From an uncultured Halomonas sp. (GTDB lineage Bacteria; Pseudomonadota; Gammaproteobacteria; Pseudomonadales; Halomonadaceae), in NCBI RefSeq assembly GCF_947500835.1, contig NZ_CANMTQ010000004.1:186001-250000 (forward strand): a stretch of 64,000 bases of DNA, in the 5' to 3' direction. Below the pieces are notes generated by a model. It was given only the letters and a program-made list of their open reading frames with translations, made no database searches and was not told the origin of the DNA. The position numbers and the translations under genes were made by a program. Positions 10,139-21,178 of this stretch are shown one piece after another (position 1 is the first letter of the stretch; each line of letters begins with the position of its first letter).

Positions 10139-10228
10139 CTCGCTCTTGATTGGAATCATGTTGGTAGGCACTCTGAGACATTAAACTGAATCCGCGCGTT
10201 ACGCATTCTGACGATAATGGAGGTGTGC

Positions 10229-10669
10229 ATGTTCAAGAAGATTCTGGTTCCCGTCGACGGGTCCGAAGGTGCCAAGAAAGCGCTGGATGTGGCCTGCAAA
10301 CTAGCGAAGGCGGATAATGCCTCCCTGCACATCTTGCACATCCCGGAGCGACTCTCTCGTGAAACCATGCTGGTCTGGGGCATGAGCGCGGTAGCCATGG
10401 AAGCCTCTGGAGAGGAACTCGAACGCGCCGGGCGCAAGTCGCTCGACGCGGCCAAAAAAGCCGCCGAAGAACGCGGCATGACGGATGTTCAAGGCTCGTT
10501 GCGCCAAGGCGATCCTGCCCGAATCATCATCGAAGAGGCCAAGAACACCAATGCGGACACGATCGTGATGGGCAGCCGCGGCCTGAGCAACATTACTGGA
10601 CTCATTATCGGTAGCGTCTCGCACCGTGTTGCACACACAGCAAAATGCAACGTGATCACCGTACGCTAA
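10229..10669 (+). CDS. universal stress protein, UspA family
   Basis: Cytoplasmic 146-residue protein of one Usp domain. It begins FKKILVPVDGSEGAKKALDVA, and the ATP-binding signature GxxGx9GS(V)S is present as GSRGLSNITGLIIGSVSHRVAHTAKCNVITVR at the C-terminus, so nucleotide binding is likely. I start at ATG 10229 since a perfect GGAGGTG lies 4 bases upstream; an earlier in-frame ATG at 10217 lies on that site itself. Monocistronic, converging on the AI-2E permease gene. Precise role unknown. Confidence 0.88.
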   Translation: MFKKILVPVDGSEGAKKALDVACKLAKADNASLHILHIPERLSRETMLVWGMSAVAMEASGEELERAGRKSLDAAKKAAEERGMTDVQGSLRQGDPARIIIEEAKNTNADTIVMGSRGLSNITGLIIGSVSHRVAHTAKCNVITVR

Positions 10670-10737
10670 ACACAGATAACTTATAGCTTCTTGATACGTT
10701 CTTGATACGTCCTGGATGCTTTCTTGAGGAGAGGGGA

Positions 10738-11838
10738 TCACCCTCTCTCCTCGAGTTGCGCGTTCCCCGAATCCTCCGAGCCCTGGGCGTTGTCTTCTTC
10801 CTTCCCGAGAAATCCCTGAATGTAGAATCGCTGCACGCAGAGCATGATCAGTACGATCACGGGCTCCGATAGCAGCAGCCCCAACAGGCCCGCATAAAAG
10901 CCTAGCCACAGCTGGACTATCAGCAGTAGCGCCGGGGGGATGCTGACAGCCTGACGTTGCACCAGCGGGGTAACGACGTTGCTTTCCAGAAACTGAATGA
11001 TCAGATAGAGAATGAACACGTACAGCATGGTGTCCGGGGATTGGGTAAAGCCCACCAGAAGCGCAGGAATGATGGCAAGCACGGGTCCGAGGTAGGGAAT
11101 GAAGGACAATAGGCCGGCCACTATCCCTAGGGACAAGGCCATGGGAACGCTTAGAATCCATAAACCGACACCAAACAACAGCCCGATAATGGCCATGGAG
11201 ATGAGTCGGCCAAACAGCCACCAGGTCATCTTCTTTTCCACCAGATGCAGGAAAGATTTGAGGTTTTCCTGCTTGCCGTGGGGCGCCAGCGCCAACACCC
11301 CTTTTCTATAGAAATCCGGCTCAATGGCTACGAACAGTCCGACCAGTATTACCGCTATGGCGTTGAGCAGCATACTCAGGGTATTGGAGAACACCGAGGA
11401 CAAACCGGAGGACCAACCAGTCAGCACGTTCTCCGGATCGGGAAGCCGCTCAGCCTGTTCGGCCAGCTCTTCGGCAAAAGGAAACTGACTCGACCAGTCC
11501 TTGAAGGCGTTCAGGGAATTGGGTAGCAGATCGATCAGTCGTTCAAACTCTCGACTCAGATTCGCGGCGAAATTCATGCTAAAGATCACCGCTGCTCCGA
11601 TGATGGCCAACAGCACTACGAGCAGAGACAGCCCTCGAGGCAGGAAAGTATGCTCGTGCAGCCAGTTGGTCGGTAGCGACAGCAGCAAGGTCAGCAGCAA
11701 TCCTGCAAACACCATCAAAAGTGTGTTGAGACTAAGCCATAGCAGTGTTACGAGACCCACCACCAAGGTCACGATGCCGACCGCGATCCATACCCGGCGC
11801 GTGTAGTCGCTCATATTCGAGCCTTTCAATTCTGACAC
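10738..11838 (-). CDS. AI-2E family transporter (TqsA/PerM-like permease)
   Basis: Polytopic membrane protein of 366 residues with about eight helices: a tight N-terminal pair of hydrophobic hairpins, a long soluble segment (residues ~65-145), and a C-terminal block including FGVGLWILSVPMALSLGIVAGLLSFIPYLGPVLAIIPALLVG. The SFIPYLGP motif is characteristic of the family. The acidic C-terminal tail is typical of halophile proteins. The start is GTG at 11838 with AAGGAG 7 bases upstream; an ATG eight codons later is the alternative. Members export autoinducer-2 or act as Na+/H+ antiporters; which applies here cannot be told. Confidence 0.82.
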   Translation of the reverse strand: MSELKGSNMSDYTRRVWIAVGIVTLVVGLVTLLWLSLNTLLMVFAGLLLTLLLSLPTNWLHEHTFLPRGLSLLVVLLAIIGAAVIFSMNFAANLSREFERLIDLLPNSLNAFKDWSSQFPFAEELAEQAERLPDPENVLTGWSSGLSSVFSNTLSMLLNAIAVILVGLFVAIEPDFYRKGVLALAPHGKQENLKSFLHLVEKKMTWWLFGRLISMAIIGLLFGVGLWILSVPMALSLGIVAGLLSFIPYLGPVLAIIPALLVGFTQSPDTMLYVFILYLIIQFLESNVVTPLVQRQAVSIPPALLLIVQLWLGFYAGLLGLLLSEPVIVLIMLCVQRFYIQGFLGKEEDNAQGSEDSGNAQLEERG

Positions 11839-12147
11839 GATGACGCTCCTTGTCGTTTGCTTTCCACTGTCTGATCAAGCATAGCCTTTCATGTTCTTTC
11901 AAATCATTCTCTGATTGCCTGGCATTTCGACCCCAATTGTCACGACCCTTGCTGATAACCAGCGTCGAGTGCTTGAAAGACATGGAGCGCTCCAGTATCA
12001 GCCAGTGTCGTGATCGGAAGAAAACCCCGCTTGGCGAGTATGCGTGATCTTCTGCAGAGATGAACGCCTTGAATTCTTGCCAGCCCTTGATTCGATCGAA
12101 TTGGCCCGCATGAATGGATAACGTTACCCATCGATAGAGAGGTCATA
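11839..12147. other. divergent intergenic region, AI-2E gene / Rossmann protein gene
   Basis: About 309 bases separate the divergent AI-2E permease and NAD(P)-binding protein genes. Short open frames occur but none has a ribosome-binding site or recognisable protein. It should hold both promoters. I see no strong palindrome or RNA gene. Confidence 0.5.
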
Positions 12148-12777
12148 ATGAAAACACTGGTCATTGGTGCCAACGGTCAGATTGGCCGTCAATTTTGCGA
12201 GCTGGCCAAGGCTGCCGGCATGCCAGTGAGAGCCATGATCCGTAACAGCAACCAGCAGCGCTGGTTCCAGGAACGCAGCATCGAGACCGTCATCGCCGAT
12301 CTCGAGGGCAGTCTTCGCCATGCCTTTTACGGCTGTGATCAGGTGGTATTCGCCGCGGGCTCCGGACCGCACACCGGACCCGACAAGACCCTGATGATCG
12401 ATCTCAATGGCGCGGCTCGCGCCGTGGATCTTGCCAGCGAGCTGGGTCTGTCGCGCTTCGTGATGGTCAGTGCGATACGTGCCGAAGAACCGCTGGCAGC
12501 CCCGGACAAGATGCGCCCCTACATGGCCGCCAAGAATGCGGCGGATGCTCATCTGCGCACCGCACGGGTTCCTCATGTGATTCTCAAGCCCGGACGGTTG
12601 ACGGACGATCAGGCAAGTCAGCGCGTTGCGACCTCTCTGGAAGAGGCCGGTGACAACCAGGTTTCCCGCGCCAATGTCGCCCATGTTCTGCTGCATTTGA
12701 TCCAGAATCGGCAGCTGATCAATCGTGAATTCACGCTGCTCGACGGCGAGCGCACGATCGCCGATGCAATTGCCTGA
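12148..12777 (+). CDS. NAD(P)-binding Rossmann protein, atypical SDR (SDR_a5-like)
   Basis: Cytoplasmic 209-residue protein. The N-terminal TLVIGANGQIGRQFCELA is a GxxGxxG dinucleotide-binding loop, followed by AMIRN where the Arg favours NADP(H). The central FVMVSAIRAEEPLAAPDKMRPYMAAKNAADAHLR contains a Ser and a YxxxK (YMAAK) reminiscent of an SDR active site. LKPGRLTDDQ and DVAHVLLHLI-like blocks match the atypical SDR family around YwnB/YhfK. The substrate is unknown. An AGAGAGG site precedes the ATG. Confidence 0.8.
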   Translation: MKTLVIGANGQIGRQFCELAKAAGMPVRAMIRNSNQQRWFQERSIETVIADLEGSLRHAFYGCDQVVFAAGSGPHTGPDKTLMIDLNGAARAVDLASELGLSRFVMVSAIRAEEPLAAPDKMRPYMAAKNAADAHLRTARVPHVILKPGRLTDDQASQRVATSLEEAGDNQVSRANVAHVLLHLIQNRQLINREFTLLDGERTIADAIA

Positions 12778-12927
12778 CGGTAATTGCCAAACTCATCCGC
12801 TTCGGGTTTGCCTGGTCGCCGCCTTGCAGTGACTGCAGGGCTATAGTGGTTACAGAGGCAGGATTGGCGAGGACCGCCCAAATCCGTATAGTGGCGCCCT
12901 ACTCTCGCCAATCGTAACGACGTCCTC

Positions 12928-14868
12928 ATGCTGCAGAATAACGCGCTGCTAGCGCAGCTCAAGCAACAGATTCGTGAAACCACTCCTCGCGTGGAAGGTG
13001 TCATCAAAGGCACCGATCGTGGTTTCGGCTTTCTAGAAACCGATAACGGTGAATCCTATTTCGTGCCGCCACCCGCCATGAAGCAGGTCCTGCATGGCGA
13101 TCGCGTCGAAGCGGTCCTCAAGGAGGAAGGCGACAAGAAGTCCGTAGAACCTGAAAAACTGATCGAAGCGGGTCTGGATCGTTTTATCGCCCGAGTACAG
13201 AAGCGGGACGGTCGACTAGCGGTAATTCCGGATCATCCTTCGATCAACAATGTACTCAAGGCGCGTATCAAGCGTAGCCTGGATGAGGACAGCATCGAAG
13301 ACGGTGACTGGGTCGTGGCCCGTCTGGTGCGTCATCCACTCAAGCCCGATGATCGCGCCTTCTTCAGTCAGATCGATGAGCTGATTGCCAAGCATGATGA
13401 TCCGGCAGTGCCTTGGCGCGTCACCTTGGCTCGACACGCGCTGGAACAGGCTTCTCCGCAATCCAATGAAGATTGGGTGCTGGCCGATGAAGGCCTGGAG
13501 CGCAAGGATCTGACCGATACCCCCTTCTTCACCATCGATGGCGAGAATACCCGGGACATGGACGATGCGCTGTACATCGAGTCGCGTTCCAGCGGTGGCT
13601 GGCGGTTGAGCGTTGCGATTGCCGATCCCACCGCCTATGTCGCCGAAGGGCATGCCGTCGATCTGGAGGCCCAGACTCGCGCCTTCACCGTCTATTTACC
13701 GGGCCAGAACGTTACCATGCTGCCAGAGGTGCTGGCGGATGATCTCTGTTCACTCAAGGAGGGACAGGAGCGCCCCGTACTGGTCTGCGAAGTGAACGTC
13801 TCCGCAGACGGCAGTCTGGGCGACTATCGCTTCTTCGCCGCTACCATGCGCTCCCACGCACGCCTGGTCTACGACAAGGTCTCGGATTGGTTGGAAAACC
13901 AGGGCGATTGGGCGCCGGAAAAAACGATTGGCAATCAGCTTCAGGCGCTGGCGGCCATGACCGAGGCTCGTACCGGGTGGCGGACTCAGCATGCGCTGGT
14001 ATTCAAGGATCGACCGGATTATGTCTTCGATCTCGATGCCGCCGGCAATGTGCTCGATGTGCGTATCGAAGAGCGGCGCATCGCCAATCGCATGATCGAA
14101 GAGTCGATGATCGCCGCCAATGCCTGCTGTGCTGATTTGCTGGCCGATAAAGTGGGTCATGGCATCTTTAACGTACACCGCGCCTTCGAACCGGAAAAAG
14201 CGGATGCGGCACTGGAATTCCTTACCGCTCAGCAGATTGAGGTTGCCCGGGAAGCGTTGCTCGAGCTGCCGCGCTATCGTGAGCTCAAGCGGGCCCTGGA
14301 AGAACGCAACGATGCCTGGCTGGATGCGCGCCTGCGTCGCTTCCAGGGGTTTACCAGCATGGCAGCCCGCCCTGGACCACACTTCGGTCTGGGTCTTTCC
14401 GCCTATGCCACCTGGACCTCACCAATCCGCAAATACGGTGACATGGTCAATCACCGCCTGATCAAGCGCGTGCTCAAGAACGAGCGGGCACCCGCAGAAG
14501 CAAGCGAGCTATTGACCGAGCGACTGACCGAACGACGCAAGCTCAATCGTATGGCGGAGCGGGACGTAAAAGACTGGCTTTATGTGCGCTATCTCACTCC
14601 TGCAGCAAAAGCCCAGCAGCCATTCGAGGCGGAGGTCATCAATATCAATCGCGGCGGTATGCGCGTACGTCTTGCCGCCAATGGCGCCACTGCCTTCGTT
14701 CCCGCACCTTTGATGCATAGCGATCGCGACAAGGTGGCTATCGACGACAAGGAAGGCCGCATACATATCGAGGGTGAAGAGCACTTCAAGTTGGGTGACG
14801 ATGTTCAAGTAATCCTCACCGAAGCCCGTGAGGACACCCGCTCCCTAGTGGCCCGCCCTGCCCTCTAA
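12928..14868 (+). CDS. rnb: exoribonuclease II
   Basis: Processive 3'-to-5' single-strand RNA exonuclease of 646 residues, almost the same length as E. coli RNase II (644). Domain order: cold-shock domains (KGTDRGFGFLETDNGESYFVPPP near residues 27-50), the RNB catalytic core, then an S1 domain from about residue 560 (FEAEVININRGGMRVRLAANGATAFVPAPLM). The catalytic acidic cluster is intact in TIDGENTRDMDDALYIE. The N-terminus MLQNNALLAQLKQQI is RNase II-like rather than RNase R-like. It is followed by a clear terminator. Confidence 0.93.
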   Translation: MLQNNALLAQLKQQIRETTPRVEGVIKGTDRGFGFLETDNGESYFVPPPAMKQVLHGDRVEAVLKEEGDKKSVEPEKLIEAGLDRFIARVQKRDGRLAVIPDHPSINNVLKARIKRSLDEDSIEDGDWVVARLVRHPLKPDDRAFFSQIDELIAKHDDPAVPWRVTLARHALEQASPQSNEDWVLADEGLERKDLTDTPFFTIDGENTRDMDDALYIESRSSGGWRLSVAIADPTAYVAEGHAVDLEAQTRAFTVYLPGQNVTMLPEVLADDLCSLKEGQERPVLVCEVNVSADGSLGDYRFFAATMRSHARLVYDKVSDWLENQGDWAPEKTIGNQLQALAAMTEARTGWRTQHALVFKDRPDYVFDLDAAGNVLDVRIEERRIANRMIEESMIAANACCADLLADKVGHGIFNVHRAFEPEKADAALEFLTAQQIEVAREALLELPRYRELKRALEERNDAWLDARLRRFQGFTSMAARPGPHFGLGLSAYATWTSPIRKYGDMVNHRLIKRVLKNERAPAEASELLTERLTERRKLNRMAERDVKDWLYVRYLTPAAKAQQPFEAEVININRGGMRVRLAANGATAFVPAPLMHSDRDKVAIDDKEGRIHIEGEEHFKLGDDVQVILTEAREDTRSLVARPAL

Positions 14869-14888
14869 CCCTCTCCTGCATTTTTACG

Positions 14889-14922
14889 GTGGCTATCGGT
14901 AACCCGGTAGCCACTTTTTTTT
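14889..14922 (+). terminator. Rho-independent terminator after rnb
   Basis: An 11-bp stem (GTGGCTATCGG with CCGGTAGCCAC, one G-U pair) closes a TAAC loop and is followed by an eight-T run. It lies 20 bases after the rnb stop. Confidence 0.9.
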
Positions 14923-15382
14923 GCCCCAACGTTAGCCAGGCCAGCCAGGAAATATTCGTGCCAAGGCCCCATCAAAGTCAATTTATGATTCTTTATAAAT
15001 ATTTTTGTATCAAAAAATTATAAATTCGTAAACTCTTAATAATTATTTTTTTCGTTAAAAAAAAGTTAAATCTAATAATTTCAGTTAACTAAAAAGTATT
15101 AATAAATTCATTATTCAAGCATCTAGCAAAATAGCCAACTCAACCCTTGTTGTGAGCAAAATCAGTCTATTGCGTTTAACTTGTGCTGCTCGGTAGCATG
15201 CGCGACGACTTTGTCTTCACTCCAGGGAACGGGCCAAGGAACGGGTAAAAGAAGACAGGTTCGGCACACGCTATTGGTGTGTCTTGCACTCGGTGTCTCC
15301 ATAGGGGGCACTGGTGCATGGAAATGAACCTGGCACAACCACCTTTTATTTTGTGCCCTTACTCGTTCGCTGGAGACACTGC
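14923..15382. other. A+T-rich intergenic region upstream of the RTX protein gene
   Basis: About 460 bases with no convincing gene. 14980-15120 is strikingly A+T-rich, unlike the flanks. Nearer the gene there are a GGCACAA/TTGTGCC inverted repeat (15332-15357) and a directly repeated GGAACGGG (about 15226 and 15238). This probably holds the promoter and a long 5' leader for the downstream gene. Confidence 0.5.
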
Positions 15383-17260
15383 ATGAGCGGTAGCAAGACC
15401 ATTAAAGCTGGTACAGGAATTAGCGCGAAAGCACTCGAAGACCTCATCAACGATGCACCGAAAGGCGCCACCATCAAGCTCTCATCGGGCAATTACAACT
15501 TCGACGATTCTATCAATATTACCCGTTCCGATGTCTCCTTGATTGGCGCCGGCTCGAGCAAGACTACGCTCAATTTCAGCGACAAGGCGCTCGACCGCAA
15601 TCATGATTTTGGCCTGCGCCTGGACGGTCGTGAAAACTGGGATGTGGGCCATCTCGTCTCAAGCGTGGACAAAGGCTCCCGGCATTTAAAACTGGATCAA
15701 AAACCCGATCTACAGGTCGGCGATACGGTTCGCATCTGGCAAGAGAATGATGCGGAATTCTTCGATGAAATCGGTGATACATCCTGGCGGAAAGAGGCGT
15801 ATGCCGCGTTACGCACCAGCATGGCCAAAGTGGAATCCGTCGATGGAAAAAGTGTGACACTCGATCGCGGCGTACATTTCGATTTTGATCGGGGCGATAC
15901 AAAAGTCGAACGACTTGAAACGGTGGATAACGTGACCCTCAAGGGTTTTACCATTGATTTCGAGCCCGACAATCCAGACCCAGACGCATTCAAGAACACC
16001 ATGTCAAAGCACAAGGGGTACGGTGCGCTCTCTCTTGAAGGCACCGTGGATAGCAAAATTTCCGACATCAAGATCGTCGATACGCCTTCTATTGCTTTCC
16101 ACTTCTCCAAGACCTTGGATAGTGATGTCGACAATATTGAAGCTAAAGGCTCTTTCAACAAAGGCAGCGGCGGCAACGGCTATGCCTATGAACTGCATGA
16201 AAGCTACGACGGCGATTTTACTCACCTTACGGACAGCGGCATGCGCCATGGCCTGCTCTTCGCCTCCTGGCGCTCTTCCGTAGGTAATGACGTCCAGGTG
16301 GACTCGACCGATCGCGATATAAACTTTCATGGTGGCCGCGATCATGGCAATACCGTTCGCGTCTCGTCATCCATCCGCGCTGAGAATGCTGATGGTCTAT
16401 CTCCAACGTATTGGATCAATGCCGGCGGCGAACATTTCGGCGCCATTACCGATGAGAACGCCAACACGGTAACCTTCGATTATGTCAGTGGTAGCCGCCG
16501 AGACGATTTCATTGAGGGCTCAGACGACGGCGTTTTTCTCGGTGGAGGTCTTGGAGACGACACCCTGATCGGCGGTGATGGCGATGATATTCTGCAGGGC
16601 GGCCCCGGCAACCATTGGATTGATGGCGACGATACTCTCGAAGGAGGCAACGGTTACGATATCGTGCGATATACCCAAGATTACGAGGATTACAGCATCT
16701 CCTTCAGTAAGGGCAAGGTGTTCATCACGCACAAAGAGAAAGGAAGTCGAGACACTCTGAACAATGTCGAGAAAGTCGTCTTTGGTGATGGTACCGCACT
16801 CGACACAAGTTCAAGGAATACCAGTGACGGTGAAGAGCTTGGGCGACCTAGTGTTTCAGATATTTTAGGTAACCGTTCAAAGGCGTCTGAAGAAGTCGAT
16901 CTCGAGTCAGATATTGTCGTCAGTGGCAAGGTAACCAAAGCATGGTCCACAGGTCATATAACCGAGATCATTGTTGAGAATACTTCCGATCAAGAGATCG
17001 TCAACCCTGAAATTCATTTCGAACTGTCCGGTGATCTAGATACTCTTTGGAATGGCCAAGTCGTTGACGAAAGCCAGGGTTACTCGATCACCGACAATAA
17101 TAGCAATATCCTGGAACCTGGGGAGTCATGGCGCCTTGTATTCAAGACTTACAATGGTGACCCTGAGCTACCGAGCAACGTCAGTGTTCAAGATGGCAAT
17201 GGAGCCGAACTCAACGCGCTTCTCGTAGGCATAGGCGGACAATTCCTGGATACTCTTTAG
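15383..17260 (+). CDS. beta-helix / RTX calcium-binding protein with CBM2-like C-terminus
   Basis: 625-residue, very acidic protein with three parts. Residues ~5-390 form a right-handed parallel beta-helix-like region (DLINDAPKGATIKLSSGNYNF, then many short strands such as NVTLKGFTIDF), as in pectate-lyase-fold enzymes and epimerases. Residues ~385-430 carry RTX repeats (GGLGDDTLIGGDGDDILQGG), which bind Ca2+ outside the cell. The last ~110 residues, with AWSTGH, VENTSDQEIVNPEIHFELSG, LWNG and LEPGESWRLVF, resemble a family-2 carbohydrate-binding module. There is no Sec signal; RTX proteins usually leave by type I secretion, though no transporter is nearby. The start ATG has CTGGAG 8 bases upstream; an earlier in-frame codon at 15314 lacks one. 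Role: probable polysaccharide-active or matrix protein; the DPHE motif of AlgE epimerases was not found. Confidence 0.75.
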   Translation: MSGSKTIKAGTGISAKALEDLINDAPKGATIKLSSGNYNFDDSINITRSDVSLIGAGSSKTTLNFSDKALDRNHDFGLRLDGRENWDVGHLVSSVDKGSRHLKLDQKPDLQVGDTVRIWQENDAEFFDEIGDTSWRKEAYAALRTSMAKVESVDGKSVTLDRGVHFDFDRGDTKVERLETVDNVTLKGFTIDFEPDNPDPDAFKNTMSKHKGYGALSLEGTVDSKISDIKIVDTPSIAFHFSKTLDSDVDNIEAKGSFNKGSGGNGYAYELHESYDGDFTHLTDSGMRHGLLFASWRSSVGNDVQVDSTDRDINFHGGRDHGNTVRVSSSIRAENADGLSPTYWINAGGEHFGAITDENANTVTFDYVSGSRRDDFIEGSDDGVFLGGGLGDDTLIGGDGDDILQGGPGNHWIDGDDTLEGGNGYDIVRYTQDYEDYSISFSKGKVFITHKEKGSRDTLNNVEKVVFGDGTALDTSSRNTSDGEELGRPSVSDILGNRSKASEEVDLESDIVVSGKVTKAWSTGHITEIIVENTSDQEIVNPEIHFELSGDLDTLWNGQVVDESQGYSITDNNSNILEPGESWRLVFKTYNGDPELPSNVSVQDGNGAELNALLVGIGGQFLDTL

Positions 17261-17291
17261 ATTATTAAAAGTTTATTCCTTGATACTCTAG

Positions 17292-17390
17292 TGCTTTAAA
17301 GGTGGTAACGGTTCGAATCCCGAAGAAGGCGGTTCCAGTGTGGAGCTGGCCGGCACGAGCTCTCACTTCCACGATGACGTCGTCGCTTGA
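17292..17390 (+). pseudogene. remnant of the 3' end of a coding sequence
   Basis: An in-frame stretch after a stop at 17289-17291 reads GGNGSNPEEGGSSVELAGTS followed by SHFHDDVVA and a TGA. It has a Gly/Ser/Glu-rich linker-like composition that suits the tail of an RTX or adhesin-type protein, but no start or ribosome-binding site. Just upstream, the end of the RTX gene (TTCCTGGATACTCTTTAG) is nearly repeated at 17274-17290 (TTCCTTGATACTCTAG), suggesting a recombination scar. It could also be chance open sequence. Confidence 0.4.
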
Positions 17391-17425
17391 CACGACATTA
17401 GACAAAACGAGAGTTGGTAATACGC

Positions 17426-17460
17426 AAGAAGCCGGGCCCCAAGGGGCTCGGCTTCTTCAT
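17426..17460. terminator. terminator between the RTX gene and sucD
   Basis: A 15-bp stem with one mismatch (17426-17440 AAGAAGCCGGGCCCC with 17443-17457) lies between two converging genes. It can work in both directions; flanking T-rich stretches are short. Confidence 0.75.
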
Positions 17461-17504
17461 TATTGCGCTTTTTCAGCGCTACTGTAGATTCACGACTGCG
17501 TCGC

Positions 17505-18377
17505 TTACCATCCAGTAACTTGCTTGAGTGCGTCGCCAATTTCCGCCAAAGAGCGTACGGTCTTGACACCTGCTTCCTCGAGAGCAGCAAACTTCTCGTC
17601 TGCGGTGCCTTTGCCGCCGGCAATGATCGCGCCCGCATGCCCCATACGCTTGCCCGGAGGCGCGGTAACGCCTGCAATATAGGCCACTACCGGCTTGGAA
17701 ACATGCTTCTTGATATAGGCAGCCGCTTCTTCTTCGGCAGTACCGCCAATCTCACCGATCATGACGATCGCTTCGGTCTTAGGATCCTTCTCGAATAGCT
17801 CGAGAATATCGATGAAAGTGGAGCCTGGAATCGGATCGCCACCGATACCCACGCAAGTGGACTGGCCAAAACCATGATCGGTAGTCTGCTTGACCGCTTC
17901 GTAGGTCAAAGTACCCGAACGAGAAACGATTCCTACACGGCCAGGCTTATGGATATGCCCTGGCATGATACCAATCTTGGTTTCGCCCGGGGTGATGACG
18001 CCAGGACAGTTGGGGCCGATCAACCGCACACCCAATTCGTCGCACTTGACCTTGACTTCGAGCATATCAAGGGTCGGGATGCCTTCGGTGATGCATACGA
18101 TCAACTTGATGCCGCCATTGGCTGCTTCAAGAATCGAATCCTTGCAGAATGGCGCCGGCACATAGATGACAGACGCTTCGGCACCGGTCTTTTCGACCGC
18201 TTCTCTGACAGTATTGAACACCGGCAAGCCCAGGTGTTCCTGGCCACCCTTGCCCGGGGTCACGCCACCGACCATCTGAGTGCCATAGTCGATCGCCTGC
18301 TCAGAATGAAATGTCCCTTGGCCACCGGTGAACCCCTGGCATATGACCTTGGTGTTTTTATCGATCAGGATACTCAT
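17505..18377 (-). CDS. sucD: succinate--CoA ligase [ADP/GDP-forming] subunit alpha
   Basis: Alpha subunit, 290 residues, of the TCA enzyme that forms succinate from succinyl-CoA with substrate-level phosphorylation. The CoA-binding N-terminus ([21 protein letters not shown]) and the phosphohistidine loop with [17 protein letters not shown] are complete, and [20 protein letters not shown] matches the family. It overlaps the sucC stop by one base (TAATG), so the two subunits are translationally coupled. It is the last gene of the sdh-suc block and is followed by a terminator. Confidence 0.96.
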   Translation of the reverse strand: MSILIDKNTKVICQGFTGGQGTFHSEQAIDYGTQMVGGVTPGKGGQEHLGLPVFNTVREAVEKTGAEASVIYVPAPFCKDSILEAANGGIKLIVCITEGIPTLDMLEVKVKCDELGVRLIGPNCPGVITPGETKIGIMPGHIHKPGRVGIVSRSGTLTYEAVKQTTDHGFGQSTCVGIGGDPIPGSTFIDILELFEKDPKTEAIVMIGEIGGTAEEEAAAYIKKHVSKPVVAYIAGVTAPPGKRMGHAGAIIAGGKGTADEKFAALEEAGVKTVRSLAEIGDALKQVTGW

Positions 18378-19543
18378 TACTTGCCCTCCGCCGCTTTAAC
18401 CACCTGCTGTGCAGCGTCAGACAGGCTGGTAGCCGCGATGATATTCAAACCACTGGACGCCAGCTTGTCGGCACCCAACTCGGCATTGTTGCCTTCCAGA
18501 CGAACCACGACCGGCACATTGACGCCTACCTGCTCAACCGCACCGATGATGCCTTCAGCGATCATGTCGCAGCGCACGATACCACCAAAAATATTGACCA
18601 GGACCGCTTTTACAGACGTATCCGAAAGGATGATCTTGAAGGCCTCGGCAACGCGCTCCTTGGTAGCGCCGCCGCCGACATCAAGGAAGTTCGCCGGCTG
18701 ACCGCCATTGAGCTTGATGATATCCATGGTACCCATGGCCAGACCTGCACCATTGACCATGCAACCGATGTTGCCATCCAGTGCAACGTAGTTGAGCTCC
18801 CACTTCTGGGCATCTGCTTCGCGTTCGTCTTCCTGGGAAGGATCGCGCATGGCCTGCAGATCCGGATGACGATAGAGCGCATTGCCGTCGAGGCCAATCT
18901 TGGCATCCAGACAATGCAGGTTGCCCTGCTCGTTGATCACCAGAGGGTTGATCTCGAGCAGCGCAAGATCCTTGTCCTGAAACATCTTGGACAGACCCAG
19001 GAATATCTTGGTGAACTGCTTGATCTGGTCACCCTTCAGACCCAACGCAAAGGCCAGTTCCCGGGCCTGATAGGGCTGTGCGCCCACCATCGGGTCGATC
19101 TCTGCCCTTAGAATCTTTTCCGGGGTTTCTTCGGCAACCTTCTCGATTTCGACACCGCCTTCCGTTGACGCCATGAAGACTACGCGACGGGTACCACGAT
19201 CAACGACGGCACCCAAATACAGCTCGTTGGCAATATCGGTGCAGGTCTCGACCAGGATCTTAGAGACCGGCTGGCCTTTTTCATCAGTCTGGAAGGTAAC
19301 GAGATTCTTGCCCAACCATTGTTCGGCGAAAGCCTTGGCTTCATCGGCGCTCTTCACCAGCTTGACGCCACCTGCCTTGCCTCTGCCACCGGCGTGGACC
19401 TGGGCCTTGACGACCCACATGTCGCCACCAATCTTCTTGCAAGCATCCGCCGCTTCGCTAGGAGTGTCTACGGCAAAGCCTTTGGATACGGGCAAGCCAT
19501 AGTCGGCAAACAGTTGTTTGCTCTGATATTCGTGAAGGTTCAT
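18377..19543 (-). CDS. sucC: succinate--CoA ligase [ADP-forming] subunit beta
   Basis: Beta subunit of 388 residues, the same length as E. coli SucC, with an N-terminal ATP-grasp domain ([39 protein letters not shown]) and a C-terminal CoA-ligase domain ([37 protein letters not shown]). I place the start at ATG 19543, since the family begins MNLHEYQ; the frame stays open upstream but that part is non-coding. Transcribed with sucD. A hairpin between lpd and sucC could reduce read-through. Confidence 0.96.
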   Translation of the reverse strand: MNLHEYQSKQLFADYGLPVSKGFAVDTPSEAADACKKIGGDMWVVKAQVHAGGRGKAGGVKLVKSADEAKAFAEQWLGKNLVTFQTDEKGQPVSKILVETCTDIANELYLGAVVDRGTRRVVFMASTEGGVEIEKVAEETPEKILRAEIDPMVGAQPYQARELAFALGLKGDQIKQFTKIFLGLSKMFQDKDLALLEINPLVINEQGNLHCLDAKIGLDGNALYRHPDLQAMRDPSQEDEREADAQKWELNYVALDGNIGCMVNGAGLAMGTMDIIKLNGGQPANFLDVGGGATKERVAEAFKIILSDTSVKAVLVNIFGGIVRCDMIAEGIIGAVEQVGVNVPVVVRLEGNNAELGADKLASSGLNIIAATSLSDAAQQVVKAAEGK

Positions 19544-19649
19544 CGTGTCATGCCATTGGTTGCATGTGCTCGAATGACAGCCAGGGGTAAGCGCTTTACA
19601 AGCTTGCCCCTGCCATCCCCTTCGCCCGCAAACGCGGACGATAAATGAC

Positions 19650-19683
19650 AAAGGGTCAACTCAAGAGAGTACGACCCTTTTTT
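19650..19683. terminator. hairpin between lpd and sucC
   Basis: AAAGGGTC (19650-19657) pairs with GACCCTTT (19673-19680) around a 15-base loop, with T-rich sequence on both sides. On the minus strand it directly follows lpd, so it may partly terminate or process the sdh-suc-lpd transcript before sucCD. Confidence 0.55.
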
Positions 19684-19687
19684 GGTT

Positions 19688-21178
<1,491 letters not shown>

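Noticed and set aside
10686..10708. tandem TTCTTGATACG repeat
   Set aside because: Only two 11-base copies, no symmetry or gene context; most likely slippage.
10301..11221. 306-residue minus-strand open frame
   Set aside because: Covers the universal stress gene in antisense and part of the AI-2E permease in a wrong frame.
17305..17325. GGTTCGAATCC, resembling a tRNA T arm
   Set aside because: No acceptor, D or anticodon stems can be built around it.
17302..17487. 61-residue plus-strand open frame after the RTX gene
   Set aside because: It runs through the terminator hairpin and is out of frame with the more protein-like fragment at 17292-17390.
17874..18701. 275-residue plus-strand open frame across sucD/sucC
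   Set aside because: Antisense to two intact genes; no recognisable domain.
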